This document shows, piece after piece, positions 42,314-51,575 of a DNA stretch of 64,000 nt. The notes below the pieces were generated by a model. It saw only the letters and a program-made list of their open reading frames with translations. It was not told the origin of the DNA and did no database searches. The stretch comes from Cupriavidus gilardii (GTDB lineage: Bacteria > Pseudomonadota > Gammaproteobacteria > Burkholderiales > Burkholderiaceae), in the NCBI RefSeq assembly GCF_008801915.1, contig NZ_VZOV01000001.1, positions 1-64,000 of the forward strand, in the 5' to 3' direction. Every line of letters begins with the position of its first letter. Within the stretch, counting starts at the first letter, position 1. The position numbers and the translations under genes are program-made.

Positions 42314-43990
42314 ATGACCTCCACGCTGCCCGACTCCATCCGGCGCCTGCTGCGCGAGCGCTTCGACATCCAGCAGCTGCGCCCCGGCCAGGCCGAAGTC
42401 ATCGACAGCGTGCTCAAGGGGCACGACACGCTGGCGGTGATGCCGACTGGCAGCGGCAAGTCGCTGTGCTACCAGGTACCGGCGCTGTGCCTGGACGGCC
42501 TGACAGTCGTCGTCTCGCCGCTGATCTCGCTGATGCAGGACCAGGCCGAGAAACTCGAAGGGCTCGAGTTGGGCCCGGCGGTCGTCAACAGCGCGGTCGG
42601 CGATGCCGCCGCCGATGCCGCGCTGGACAGCGTCGCCCGCCGGGACGAGCGGATCGTGCTGACCACGCCGGAACAGCTGCAGGACCCCGAGGTCATCGCG
42701 TCGATCCAGCGCAATCGCGTCGCCCTGCTGGTCGTCGACGAAGCGCACTGCATCTCGCAATGGGGCCATGATTTCCGGCCGGCGTATCTCGGCATTCCCG
42801 AGGCGGTACGCGCGCTCGGACGGCCGCCGGTGCTCGCGCTGACGGCGACCGCCACCGACGCGCTGATCCACGACATCGCCGCGCAGCTGGACCTGCAGTC
42901 GCTGTGCGTGGTCAAGGCCGGCCTGTACCGGCCCAATCTGATCTATGCGGTCCAGCATGTCGCCGGCGACGACGAGCGGCTCGCGCAGGTACGCAGCCTC
43001 GTCGCGCGCGAGAAAGGCGCCGGCATCGTCTACACGGCCACGGTGCGCGAAGCCGAGCGGCTGCATGCGGGCCTGAAGGAGGCAGGGCAGCAGGTGGCGC
43101 TGTATCACGGCCGCTGCACCGCGGCGCAGCGCCGCGACAGCCAGGCAGCCTTCATGACCGGCGAATGCCGCGTGATGGTCGCCACCAATGCGTTCGGCAT
43201 GGGCATCGACAAGCCCGACGTCCGCTTCATCATCCATGCCCAGCTGCCGGGCAGCCTCGATGCCTACTACCAGGAGACCGGCCGTGCCGGCCGCGACGGC
43301 GAGCCGGCGCGCTGCACGCTGCTGCATGACGAACGGGACAAGCGAGTCCAGCAGTTCTTCCTGTCGAACCGCTATCCCGGCGCCGATACGCTCGAACAGA
43401 TCGTCGCGCAGATGCGGGACATCGATGCCGCCGAACCGCTGTCGCTCGACGCGCTGCATCAACGGCTGCCGAACGTGGCCCGGCGCAAGCTTCAGGTCGC
43501 GCTGACGATGCTGTGCGAGGCCGATGTCGCCCACCGTCACAAGGACGGCCGCTACAGCCGCCAGCCCGGCAAGAGCGACGCCCAGGCGGTGCGGACCATC
43601 GCAGCGCAGTACGCCGAACGCAGCGACAAGGACCGCGCCACGCTCGAGGCCATGCTGCACTATGCGCGCAGCGGCCGCTGCCGCTGGGCGATGCTGCTGG
43701 AGTACTACGGCGAGCACGGCGGCCCGGAGCGCTGCGGCACCTGCGACAGCTGCGTGCGGGCGGCCGAGGCCGCGCGCCATCCGGTCGAGCCGCTGCCCGA
43801 ATCGAAGCGCGGCGCGAGCGCCCCGCGTTTCGCCGAAGGGGACAGGGTGCGCGCGCGCCGCCATGGCGTCGGCACCGTGGTCGCGACCACGCGCGAACGC
43901 GTCGATGTGCGCTTCCCGGATGGCACGGTCCGCCGCTTCGTGCCGCGCTATCTGAAGCGCGAGGCCCAGGCGGCAAGCCCTGCTACATGA
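42314..43990 (+). CDS. RecQ-family DNA helicase without HRDC domain
   Basis: A 558-residue 3'-5' helicase. Walker A MPTGSGKS is at residues 43-50, DEAH at 142-145, and motif VI YYQETGRAGRDGEP at about 320. The RecQ Zn-binding region is present (RCRWAMLLEYYGEHGGPERCGTCDSC, about 455-480). The winged helix is at about 375-440 (LSLDALHQRLPNVARRKLQ). An HRDC domain is absent; in its place residues 505-550 form a small beta-rich KOW/SH3-like module (RVRARRHGVGTVVATTRERV). ATG 42314 is the first start in frame after the stop-free leader from 42281 and fits the family. Confidence 0.88.
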   Translation: MTSTLPDSIRRLLRERFDIQQLRPGQAEVIDSVLKGHDTLAVMPTGSGKSLCYQVPALCLDGLTVVVSPLISLMQDQAEKLEGLELGPAVVNSAVGDAAADAALDSVARRDERIVLTTPEQLQDPEVIASIQRNRVALLVVDEAHCISQWGHDFRPAYLGIPEAVRALGRPPVLALTATATDALIHDIAAQLDLQSLCVVKAGLYRPNLIYAVQHVAGDDERLAQVRSLVAREKGAGIVYTATVREAERLHAGLKEAGQQVALYHGRCTAAQRRDSQAAFMTGECRVMVATNAFGMGIDKPDVRFIIHAQLPGSLDAYYQETGRAGRDGEPARCTLLHDERDKRVQQFFLSNRYPGADTLEQIVAQMRDIDAAEPLSLDALHQRLPNVARRKLQVALTMLCEADVAHRHKDGRYSRQPGKSDAQAVRTIAAQYAERSDKDRATLEAMLHYARSGRCRWAMLLEYYGEHGGPERCGTCDSCVRAAEAARHPVEPLPESKRGASAPRFAEGDRVRARRHGVGTVVATTRERVDVRFPDGTVRRFVPRYLKREAQAASPAT

Positions 43991-44072
43991 CAAAACCGTC
44001 AGGCTGGCGCCAGCGGCCTGACCGGCATGGACGGCTAGCATCGGTGCCGCCCGATGTATTCCGATTCCCGCC

Positions 44073-45287
44073 ATGCCCGCCGATCCCACCTTCGCCGCAT
44101 CGCCCTCGCCGGCTGCACCGGTTTCGTCTCTTCCCTGCAGGCTGCGCGCCACCTCGCTGGTCCTGCTGACGGCACTGACCGTGGCCGCCTGCGGCAGGGG
44201 GGAGGCCCCCGCCGCCGCCCGGACCCCCGAGGTCGCCTATGTCACGCTGCAGCCCCAGCCGGTGACGCTCAGCACCGAACTGCCCGGCCGCACCGTGGCC
44301 TACCGCGTCGCCGAGGTCCGGCCGCAGGTCGACGGCATCATCCTGAAGCGGCTGTTCAAGGAAGGCAGCGAGGTCCGGCAGGGTCAGCAGCTGTACCAGA
44401 TCGATCCGTCCACCTACCAGGCCGCGCACGCCAGCGCCGCCGCAACGCTCGAGTCGGCCCGGCAGACCGCACAGCGCTACGAGCGGCTGGCACGCGAGCG
44501 GGCGGTCAGCCAGCAGGAATACGAGCAGGCGCGAGCGGCCTGGCTGACGGCGCAGGCGGCGGTGGACCGCGCCGCGATCGACCTGCGCTACACCCGGGTG
44601 CTGGCGCCGATCTCCGGGCGCATCGGCCGCTCCTTCGCCAGCGAGGGCGCGCTCGCCACCAACGGCCAGGCCAACGCGCTGGCCACCGTGCAGCAGCTCG
44701 ATCCGATCTATGTCGATGTCACGCAGCCCTCGTCCGCGCTGCTGGGCCTGCGCCGCGATCTCGCGGCCGGTCGTCTGGAAGCGGCGGGGGAGAACGCGGC
44801 CCGCGTGCGGCTGATCCTCGAAGACGGCAGCGAGTACGCCGAGCCCGGCCGGCTGGAGTTCACCGAGGTGGGGGTGGACACCGGCACCGGCTCGGTGACC
44901 TTGCGCGCGGTGTTTCCCAATCCGCGGCACGAGCTGCTGCCGGGCATGTTCGTGCGCGCGCGGATGCAGCAGGGCGTGCGCCCGGCCGCCATGCTGGCGC
45001 CGCAGCGCGGCGTGACGCGCGACGCGAAGGGGCAGGCCACGGCGCTGCTGGTCAATGCGAACGACGAGGTCGAACTGCGCCGGATCGACGCCGAACGCGT
45101 GATCGGCGACAACTGGCTGGTCAGCGGCGGCCTGCAGCCGGGCGAGCGCCTGATCGTCGACGGGCTGCAGTTCGTGCGGCCGGGCATGAAGGTGCGTGCG
45201 CTGCCGCTGGCGGGGGCAGCGCCGGCCAGCGCGCCCGCCTCCGCAGTCGCGGCCCCCCCGGCGCGCGCCGCCGTCTCGCAGCGTTGA
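44073..45287 (+). CDS. RND efflux periplasmic adaptor (AcrA/MexA-like lipoprotein)
   Basis: A 404-residue membrane fusion protein. The lipobox LTVAACG puts the lipid-bearing Cys at residue 40, after a long N-terminus of about 22 residues before the hydrophobic core; a shorter start is possible. The biotinyl-lipoyl and hairpin regions follow ([37 protein letters not shown]). The barrel and membrane-proximal domains complete the protein. It links the pump to an outer-membrane channel. It lies 13 bases before the pump gene. Confidence 0.9.
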   Translation: MPADPTFAASPSPAAPVSSLPCRLRATSLVLLTALTVAACGRGEAPAAARTPEVAYVTLQPQPVTLSTELPGRTVAYRVAEVRPQVDGIILKRLFKEGSEVRQGQQLYQIDPSTYQAAHASAAATLESARQTAQRYERLARERAVSQQEYEQARAAWLTAQAAVDRAAIDLRYTRVLAPISGRIGRSFASEGALATNGQANALATVQQLDPIYVDVTQPSSALLGLRRDLAAGRLEAAGENAARVRLILEDGSEYAEPGRLEFTEVGVDTGTGSVTLRAVFPNPRHELLPGMFVRARMQQGVRPAAMLAPQRGVTRDAKGQATALLVNANDEVELRRIDAERVIGDNWLVSGGLQPGERLIVDGLQFVRPGMKVRALPLAGAAPASAPASAVAAPPARAAVSQR

Positions 45288-45300
45288 ACGGAGCGCCCCG

Positions 45301-48300
45301 ATGTCCCGCTTCTTTATCGAACGCCCGATCTTCGCCTGGGTCATTGCGCTGGTGATCATGCTGGCGGGCGCGCTGTCGATCGGCGCGCTGCCGGTCAGCC
45401 AGTATCCGGCCATCGCGCCGCCGACCATCGCGATCCAGGTCAACTACCCCGGTGCGTCGGCGCAGACCGTGCAGGACACCGTGGTGCAGGTCATCGAACA
45501 GCAGCTCAATGGGCTGGACCGGCTGCGCTACATCTCGTCCGAGAGCAACGGCGACGGCAACATGACCATCACCGTCACCTTCGAGCAGGGAACGAACCCG
45601 GACATCGCGCAGGTGCAGGTCCAGAACAAGCTGCAGCTGGCCACGCCGCTGCTGCCGCAGGAGGTGCAGCAGCAGGGCATCCGCGTGACCAAGTCGGTGC
45701 GCAACTTCCTGATGATCGTCGGCGTGGTGTCGAGCGACGGCAGCATGACGCGCGAGGACCTGGCCAACTACATCGTGTCGAACATCCAGGACCCGCTGTC
45801 GCGCACGCCGGGCGTCGGTGACTTCCAGGTGTTCGGCGCGCAGTACGCGATGCGGATCTGGCTCGATCCGGCCAGGCTGACCGCCTACCAGCTGACGCCG
45901 TCGGACGTCCGCGCCGCGATCCAGGCGCAGAACGTGCAGGTCGCTTCGGGCCAATTGGGCGGGCTGCCATCGGTCGCCGGCCAGCAGCTGAACGCGACAG
46001 TGGTCGGCAAGACGCGCCTGCAGACGCCCGAGCAGTTCCGCGAGATCCTGCTCAAGGTCAACGGCGACGGCTCGCAGGTCCGGCTCAAGGATGTGGCCGA
46101 GGTCGGCCTCGGCGGCCAGGATTACAACATCAACGCGCAGTACAACGGCCGCCCCGCCTCCGGCATCGCGATCCGGCTCGCCAGCGGCGCCAACGCGCTC
46201 GATACCGCCAAGGCGATCCGCGCAACGCTGGGCGAGCTGGAGCCGTTCTTCCCGCCGGGCATGCAGGTGGTCTATCCGTACGACACCACGCCGGTGATCT
46301 CCGCGTCGATCGAGGGCGTGGTGCGCACGCTGCTCGAAGCCGTGGTGCTGGTGTTCCTGGTGATGTATCTGTTCCTGCAGAACGTCCGGGCTACGCTGAT
46401 TCCGACCATTGCGGTCCCGGTGGTGCTGCTCGGCACCTTCGGCGTGCTGGCGGCGTTCGGCTATTCGATCAATACGCTGACGATGTTCGGCATGGTGCTG
46501 GCGATCGGGCTGCTGGTCGACGATGCCATCGTGGTGGTCGAGAACGTCGAGCGGCTGATGGCCGAGGAAGGACTGCCGCCGAAGGAGGCGGCGCGCCGGT
46601 CGATGGGGCAGATCCAGGGCGCGCTGGTCGGCATCGCGCTGGTGCTGTCGGCGGTGTTCCTGCCGATGGCGTTCTTCGGCGGTTCGGCCGGCGTCATCTA
46701 TCGGCAGTTCTCGATCACCATCGTGTCGGCGATGGTGCTGTCGGTGCTGGTCGCACTGGTGCTGACGCCGGCGCTGTGCGCGACGATGCTGCGCCCGCTG
46801 CCAAAACATGGCGATGGACATGGACACGGCGCGCCCAGGCGCGGCCCGCTGGGCTGGTTCAATCGCGGCTTCGAAGCCGCCACGCGCGGCTACGAGCGCG
46901 GCGTGGTGGCGGTGCTCAATCGGCGCGGCCGCTACTTCGCCGTCTACCTGCTGATCCTGGCGCTGGCGGCGTGGATGTTCACGCGGATCCCGACCTCGTT
47001 CCTGCCGGACGAGGACCAGGGTGTGCTGTTCGCGCAGGTGCAGACGCCGCCGGGCGCGTCGGCGCAGCGCACGCAGCAGGTGCTCGACCGGCTGCGCGAC
47101 TATCTGCTGCAGGAAGAGGGCGGCGTGGTGCAGTCGCTGTTCACCGTCAACGGCTTCAATTTCGCCGGCCGCGGACAAAGTTCCGGCTTCGCCTTCGTGC
47201 TGCTCAAGCCGTGGCACGAGCGCATCGGCGAGGCGACCAGCGTGTTCGATCTCGCCCGGCGCGCGCAGGCGCGGTTCAGCGGCATGCGCGATGCGATGGC
47301 CTTTGCCTTCGTGCCGCCCGCCGTGATGGAGCTGGGCAACGCGACCGGCTTCGACGTCTATCTGCAGGACCGTGCCGGCGTTGGGCGCGGGGTGTTGATG
47401 CAGGCGCGCGACCGCTTTCTGCAGCTCGCCGCCCAACGTCCCGAATTGCAGCGGGTACGGATGAACGGGCTGAACGACGAGCCGCAATATCGGCTGGAGA
47501 TCGACGACGAGAAGGCGCGCGCGCTCGGCGTGTCGCTGGCCGAGATCAACAGCACGGTGTCGATCGCCTGGGGCTCGAGCTACGTCAACGATTTCATCGA
47601 CCAGGGCCGCGTCAAGCGCGTCTATCTGCAGGGCCGGCCCGATGCGCGAATGCATCCCGATGACCTCGCCAAATGGTTCGTGCGCAACGACCGCGGCGCG
47701 ATGGTGCCCTTCACCGCGTTTGCCAGCGGCAGCTGGGGCCATGGCTCGCCCAAGCTGCAGCGCTACAACGGCGTGGCGGCAATCCAGATCCTGGGCGAGC
47801 CGGCGCCGGGCCACAGCTCCGGCGAGGCGATGGCCGCGGTCGAGGCCATCATGGCGCAGATGCCGGCCGGCGTCGGCCATTCGTGGAGCGGGCTGTCTTA
47901 CGAGGAGCGGCTCTCGGGCGCGCAGGCACCGGCGCTGTATGCGCTGTCGCTGCTGGTGGTGTTCCTGTGCCTGGCCGCGCTGTACGAGAGCTGGACCATT
48001 CCGTTCTCGGTGATGCTGATCGTGCCGCTGGGCATCGTCGGCGCGCTGGCGGCGACGCTGCTGCGCGGGCTGCCCAACGATGTGTTCTTTCAGGTCGGCC
48101 TGCTGACGACGATGGGGCTGTCGGCCAAGAACGCCATCCTGATCGTCGAGTTCGCCAAGGCGCTGCACGACCAGGGCAAGGGCATCGTCGAGGCCGCGAT
48201 CGAGGCAAGCCGCATGCGCTTGCGGCCCATCGTGATGACATCGCTGGCCTTCGTGCTCGGCGTGGTGCCGCTGGCGACGTCGGTCGGCGCCGGCTCGGGC

Positions 48301-48456
48301 AGCCAGCATGCGATCGGCACCGGCGTGATTGGCGGCGTGATCACGGCGACGGTGCTGGCGATCTTCTGGGTGCCGCTGTTCTATGTCGCGGTGCACCGCT
48401 GGTTTGGCGGCCGGCGCGGCACGCCCGCCAGCGAAATTTCGACAAGGACCGCGTGA
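45301..48456 (+). CDS. RND multidrug efflux pump, HAE1 family
   Basis: A 1051-residue inner-membrane transporter of the AcrB/MexB type. The start [17 protein letters not shown] is standard. Proton-relay acids lie in [15 protein letters not shown] (span 4, two adjacent Asp) and the relay Lys in [15 protein letters not shown] (span 10). Two large periplasmic loops are full length. It exports hydrophobic drugs and dyes in exchange for protons. No outer-membrane factor gene follows, so it must use a channel encoded elsewhere. No regulator gene lies immediately upstream. Confidence 0.93.
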   Translation: MSRFFIERPIFAWVIALVIMLAGALSIGALPVSQYPAIAPPTIAIQVNYPGASAQTVQDTVVQVIEQQLNGLDRLRYISSESNGDGNMTITVTFEQGTNPDIAQVQVQNKLQLATPLLPQEVQQQGIRVTKSVRNFLMIVGVVSSDGSMTREDLANYIVSNIQDPLSRTPGVGDFQVFGAQYAMRIWLDPARLTAYQLTPSDVRAAIQAQNVQVASGQLGGLPSVAGQQLNATVVGKTRLQTPEQFREILLKVNGDGSQVRLKDVAEVGLGGQDYNINAQYNGRPASGIAIRLASGANALDTAKAIRATLGELEPFFPPGMQVVYPYDTTPVISASIEGVVRTLLEAVVLVFLVMYLFLQNVRATLIPTIAVPVVLLGTFGVLAAFGYSINTLTMFGMVLAIGLLVDDAIVVVENVERLMAEEGLPPKEAARRSMGQIQGALVGIALVLSAVFLPMAFFGGSAGVIYRQFSITIVSAMVLSVLVALVLTPALCATMLRPLPKHGDGHGHGAPRRGPLGWFNRGFEAATRGYERGVVAVLNRRGRYFAVYLLILALAAWMFTRIPTSFLPDEDQGVLFAQVQTPPGASAQRTQQVLDRLRDYLLQEEGGVVQSLFTVNGFNFAGRGQSSGFAFVLLKPWHERIGEATSVFDLARRAQARFSGMRDAMAFAFVPPAVMELGNATGFDVYLQDRAGVGRGVLMQARDRFLQLAAQRPELQRVRMNGLNDEPQYRLEIDDEKARALGVSLAEINSTVSIAWGSSYVNDFIDQGRVKRVYLQGRPDARMHPDDLAKWFVRNDRGAMVPFTAFASGSWGHGSPKLQRYNGVAAIQILGEPAPGHSSGEAMAAVEAIMAQMPAGVGHSWSGLSYEERLSGAQAPALYALSLLVVFLCLAALYESWTIPFSVMLIVPLGIVGALAATLLRGLPNDVFFQVGLLTTMGLSAKNAILIVEFAKALHDQGKGIVEAAIEASRMRLRPIVMTSLAFVLGVVPLATSVGAGSGSQHAIGTGVIGGVITATVLAIFWVPLFYVAVHRWFGGRRGTPASEISTRTA

Positions 48457-48649
48457 AGAACCTTACCGCCCGCGTATTTGTTACTCGCGGGTGCGACGCG
48501 CAGGCCCGGGCGCATCGGTGCCACCGCAGCCCGCGCCCCGCCCCACGCGCGCGCCGACAAGGTATTGCGGCCCCGGCTGCGCATCCGTATCGGCCAATGG
48601 CAGGCTTCTTGCAGCTTGACTCCAGACATCGTGACGTATGGAGGACACC

Positions 48650-48988
48650 ATGGCACAGCAACGGCAGGGTGGGCAGGGCGGACAAGGCGGCGGTGCGAAA
48701 CAGCAGAACCCCGCCACCGATCCGGCGCAGCGTCCCGATCCCGAGGGCGCCAATACCGATGAAACCGTACAGGCGGAGGAGCGCGCCGCGGGCGGCGTGT
48801 CCGGGAGCGGCAACACGCTGGGCGACGGCATGACCGCCGGCGGCGCGGAGAACGTCGAGGAGCGCAAGGTCTTCAAGCAGGAGGACCAGCAGGACCAGCA
48901 GGGTCAGCAGGGCAAGAAGCCGCAGGGCCCGGTGAAGATCGCTGTCGCGGGAGACGAACACGGGGACGAGGACGCAACCAGCCAGTAG
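48650..48988 (+). CDS. hydrophilic, probably disordered protein
   Basis: A 112-residue protein rich in Gln, Gly, Glu and Asp with no hydrophobic core (MAQQRQGGQGGQGGGAKQQN at the start, QEDQQDQQGQQGKK near the end). It resembles small stress-related hydrophilic proteins but no domain is recognised. ATG 48650 is well inside the gap after the pump gene; ATG 48638 is an alternative. It is followed by a host-attachment gene and yihY, so it may belong to a stress group. Confidence 0.6.
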   Translation: MAQQRQGGQGGQGGGAKQQNPATDPAQRPDPEGANTDETVQAEERAAGGVSGSGNTLGDGMTAGGAENVEERKVFKQEDQQDQQGQQGKKPQGPVKIAVAGDEHGDEDATSQ

Positions 48989-49070
48989 GGCGCGATCGCA
49001 TCGATCCATCGACGGGGGCCCTCACGTCCCGCGCGTCGGACGTCAGGCACCCACAGCAGAGGAGCATCCG

Positions 49071-49595
49071 ATGAAAACCACCTGGGTCCTGGTGGCCGAC
49101 GAGGCCATCGCCCGTATTCTCGAAGGGCACAAGCCCGGCCAGGAACTGGCCTGCATCGATGAACTGACCGACGCCGGGGCGCATGCCGACGCCGCCGACC
49201 TGCGTCGCGACGCGTACGGACGCCGCGCCGGTGCCGGAGCGGGCCCCGGCGCGGGGCCGGCGGTGGGCGGCGGGACCGGCCGCCAGCGTGCGCCGTCGAG
49301 CGTCACGTCGTCGGCCGGCGAGGACGAGCTGCATCTCGAGGCGGAGGGCTTTGCCCGCCGTGTTGCCGAGCATCTGGCCGACGCGCTGCAGAAGCAGCGC
49401 TACGACGAGCTGCGCATCGCCGCGGCCCCGCGTTTCCTGGGCCTGCTGCGCAAGCACCTGCCCGCGCAGGTCGCCAACGTGGTGACCGAGGAAGTCGACA
49501 AGGACCTGGTGCATCTGCCCGAGCGCGAACTGACCGAACGGCTGTTCGCGGCCAGGTTCGCCGGCGACCGGTCCGGCGGCCAGGCCGCGGGCTGA
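49071..49595 (+). CDS. host attachment protein family member
   Basis: A 174-residue protein of the family named for Agrobacterium attachment to host cells (PF10116). It begins TWVLVADEAIARILEG and contains FARRVAEHLADALQKQRYDELRIAAAPRFLG and the end block VDKDLVHLPERELTERL. The name reflects one phenotype; the biochemical role is unknown. A Gly/Ala/Pro-rich linker sits at about 50-72. It lies 13 bases before the yihY-like gene, with which it may be co-transcribed. Confidence 0.85.
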   Translation: MKTTWVLVADEAIARILEGHKPGQELACIDELTDAGAHADAADLRRDAYGRRAGAGAGPGAGPAVGGGTGRQRAPSSVTSSAGEDELHLEAEGFARRVAEHLADALQKQRYDELRIAAAPRFLGLLRKHLPAQVANVVTEEVDKDLVHLPERELTERLFAARFAGDRSGGQAAG

Positions 49596-49608
49596 GCGCG
49601 AGGCCGCC

Positions 49609-50580
49609 ATGCCGCGCCGCGCGGTGGGCGCGGTCCGTAACCTCTACGGACTGCTGAAGGACACGGTCAGCGCGTGGATCGACGACTACGCGCCCAGCAT
49701 GGGCGCGGCGATTGCCTACTACACGGTGTTTTCGGTGGCGCCGCTGCTGCTGATCGTCATTTCGGTGGCGGGCGTGGTGTTCGGCGCCGAGGCGGCGCGC
49801 GGGGCCATCGTCACCGAGCTGCAGGGCTTTATCGGTACCGAGGGCGCGAAGGCGATCGAGGACATGCTCGCGGCCGTCAGCGAACCGGCCACCAGCACGC
49901 TGACGACACTGGCCGGTCTGGTCACGCTGCTGATCGGCGCGACCACGGTATTCGCGGAACTGCAGAGCGCGCTCGACCGCATCTGGCGCGTGCCGGAACG
50001 GCAGAAGAGTTCGGGACTATGGGGATTGCTGCGCGCGCGCGTGCTGTCGTTCGGCATGATCCTGGGCATCGGCTTCCTGCTGATCGTGTCGCTGCTGGCC
50101 AGCGCCGCGCTGGCGGCGCTGTCGCGCGGATGGGCGCCGCTGTTCGGCGAAGAAGAGGCCCTGGCCCATGCCGTCGATTTCGTCTTCAGCCTGGCGGTGA
50201 TTACCACGGGCTTCGCGATGATCTACAAGATCATGCCGCGCGCCCGCGTGCGCTGGCCGGACGTCTGGCTGGGCGCGCTGGTGACCGCGCTGCTGTTTAC
50301 GTTCGGCAAGTTCCTGATCGGCCTGTATATCGGCAAGACCGGCGTGGCCTCCGGCTACGGCGCCGCGGGCTCGCTGGTGGTGCTGCTGGTCTGGGTCTAC
50401 TACTCCGCGCAGATCTTCCTGCTGGGGGCGGAATTCACCTGGCTGTACGCGCACCGCTACGGCTCGCTGCGCGGGCAGCAGCCGGCCGAGCGGACGGTGG
50501 CTGTCAAACCTGGCCGCTACGTCGAGCGGCAGGAGCTCAGGGGCCCGCCCGAAGGGCAGGGGCGGCACCAGGGGCCGTGA
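49609..50580 (+). CDS. YihY/BrkB-family inner-membrane protein
   Basis: A 323-residue membrane protein with six predicted spans. SMGAAIAYYTVFSVAPLLLI (about residue 30) and GAAGSLVVLLVWVYYSAQIFLLGAEFTWLYAHRYG (about 250-285) are the family signatures. It is a putative transporter or permease of unknown substrate, once called ribonuclease BN by mistake. The C-terminal tail is basic and Pro-rich. Its 3' end overlaps the convergent DUF3626 gene by 44 bases. Confidence 0.9.
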   Translation: MPRRAVGAVRNLYGLLKDTVSAWIDDYAPSMGAAIAYYTVFSVAPLLLIVISVAGVVFGAEAARGAIVTELQGFIGTEGAKAIEDMLAAVSEPATSTLTTLAGLVTLLIGATTVFAELQSALDRIWRVPERQKSSGLWGLLRARVLSFGMILGIGFLLIVSLLASAALAALSRGWAPLFGEEEALAHAVDFVFSLAVITTGFAMIYKIMPRARVRWPDVWLGALVTALLFTFGKFLIGLYIGKTGVASGYGAAGSLVVLLVWVYYSAQIFLLGAEFTWLYAHRYGSLRGQQPAERTVAVKPGRYVERQELRGPPEGQGRHQGP

Positions 50581-51448
50581 GCCCCATGTCGCCGAAGCAC
50601 GCCAGGCAGTGCCACACCTTCTTCAGATCCTGAGAGTCGTGGTTGCCGCCGCGGGCCGCTTCGCCGATCAGCGCGGGCGTCAGCCAGCCGTCGCGTGCCA
50701 GCGCGCAGCCCAGTTCGACGTAGCGCGGGCCGCGATAGTCCGGGTGGCGGCGCAGCTCGTCAACCGACAGCATGAAGCCCGCATGCCATTCCAGCGCGCA
50801 AGGCAGTGCGCGTGCCATCGTCTCGACCTCCGTGCCGCGATAGCAGGGATCGAGCACCAGCGCCTCGACATCGCGCGCCAGCTCGACCGGCCCGTGCACC
50901 TGTGCCTCGATATAGTCGTCCAGTGGATCCGGCTGCGGCGTGGCTGCCAGCGCCATCAGGCCCATGCGCTCGGCCACGCCGAACGCGGTGGGCTCGTAGA
51001 CGCTGTCGGGATAGCAGAAGGTGGTGCGGCCCAGCACCGCGCCGGTCAACCGCAGATGCGCCGAGCCGAAGCGCGGCGAGCCCCCGGTCGCGCGGCGACG
51101 GAAATTCAGTGCGCCGTACTTCGGGCGCTCGGCCGGCGCGGCGTCATCGTAGGCACCGCCGAACAGCCGGCTCTCCCACTGCCAACGGTCGCCTCCGGGA
51201 TGCGCGGTCAGGCCGCCATTGCTGGTGCCGGTCTCGAACTGCGAGCGATAGACCCCGTCGTTGGCGAGCGCCTGCAGGAACGGCATGCCGTGGTGCAGGC
51301 GGTCGGGATGGAAATTGAGCGTGACGCGCAGCGTCGGGTCGACCGGCTCGCCGAGGCTGCGTGCGGCGACATGGGCGAGGGCGCGCGCCTGCGGAGAATC
51401 CGGGGGCGGCACCCATGCATTGCGGGCATCGATGGCGTGGACGGGCAT
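50537..51448 (-). CDS. DUF3626 family protein
   Basis: A 303-residue protein of the DUF3626 family, function unknown. Family marks include LRVTLNFHPDRLHHGMPFLQALANDGVYRSQFETG and PKYGALNF near the middle, and SAHLRLTGAVLGRTTFCYPDS. It is soluble, without a signal peptide. Recent structural comparisons place such proteins near nucleotide-modifying toxins, but I cannot verify a catalytic site here. ATG 51448 is chosen; a longer frame from 51511 is Ser/Arg-rich and unlikely. Confidence 0.8.
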   Translation of the reverse strand: MPVHAIDARNAWVPPPDSPQARALAHVAARSLGEPVDPTLRVTLNFHPDRLHHGMPFLQALANDGVYRSQFETGTSNGGLTAHPGGDRWQWESRLFGGAYDDAAPAERPKYGALNFRRRATGGSPRFGSAHLRLTGAVLGRTTFCYPDSVYEPTAFGVAERMGLMALAATPQPDPLDDYIEAQVHGPVELARDVEALVLDPCYRGTEVETMARALPCALEWHAGFMLSVDELRRHPDYRGPRYVELGCALARDGWLTPALIGEAARGGNHDSQDLKKVWHCLACFGDMGLTAPGAAPALRAGP

Positions 51449-51575
51449 GACGGTCGCTCGGCGTTCGGCTTGCTTGCGGCTTGATCTTGCGCTCACCGCG
51501 TCGGCGCTCACTGCGCGCCTTGCATTCTAACGTCGCCGATGTCGATGCCGATGCCGATGCCTGTCCTTCGTCCCA

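Noticed and set aside
45121..48396. 1091-codon open frame antisense to the RND pump
   Set aside because: It is His/Arg/Gln-rich without any domain, and arises because third positions of the pump gene are nearly all G or C. The sense protein is a complete, recognisable pump.
48457..48649. outer-membrane channel gene expected after the RND pump
   Set aside because: The space is under 200 bases and the next gene is a hydrophilic protein, so the channel gene is absent rather than overlooked.
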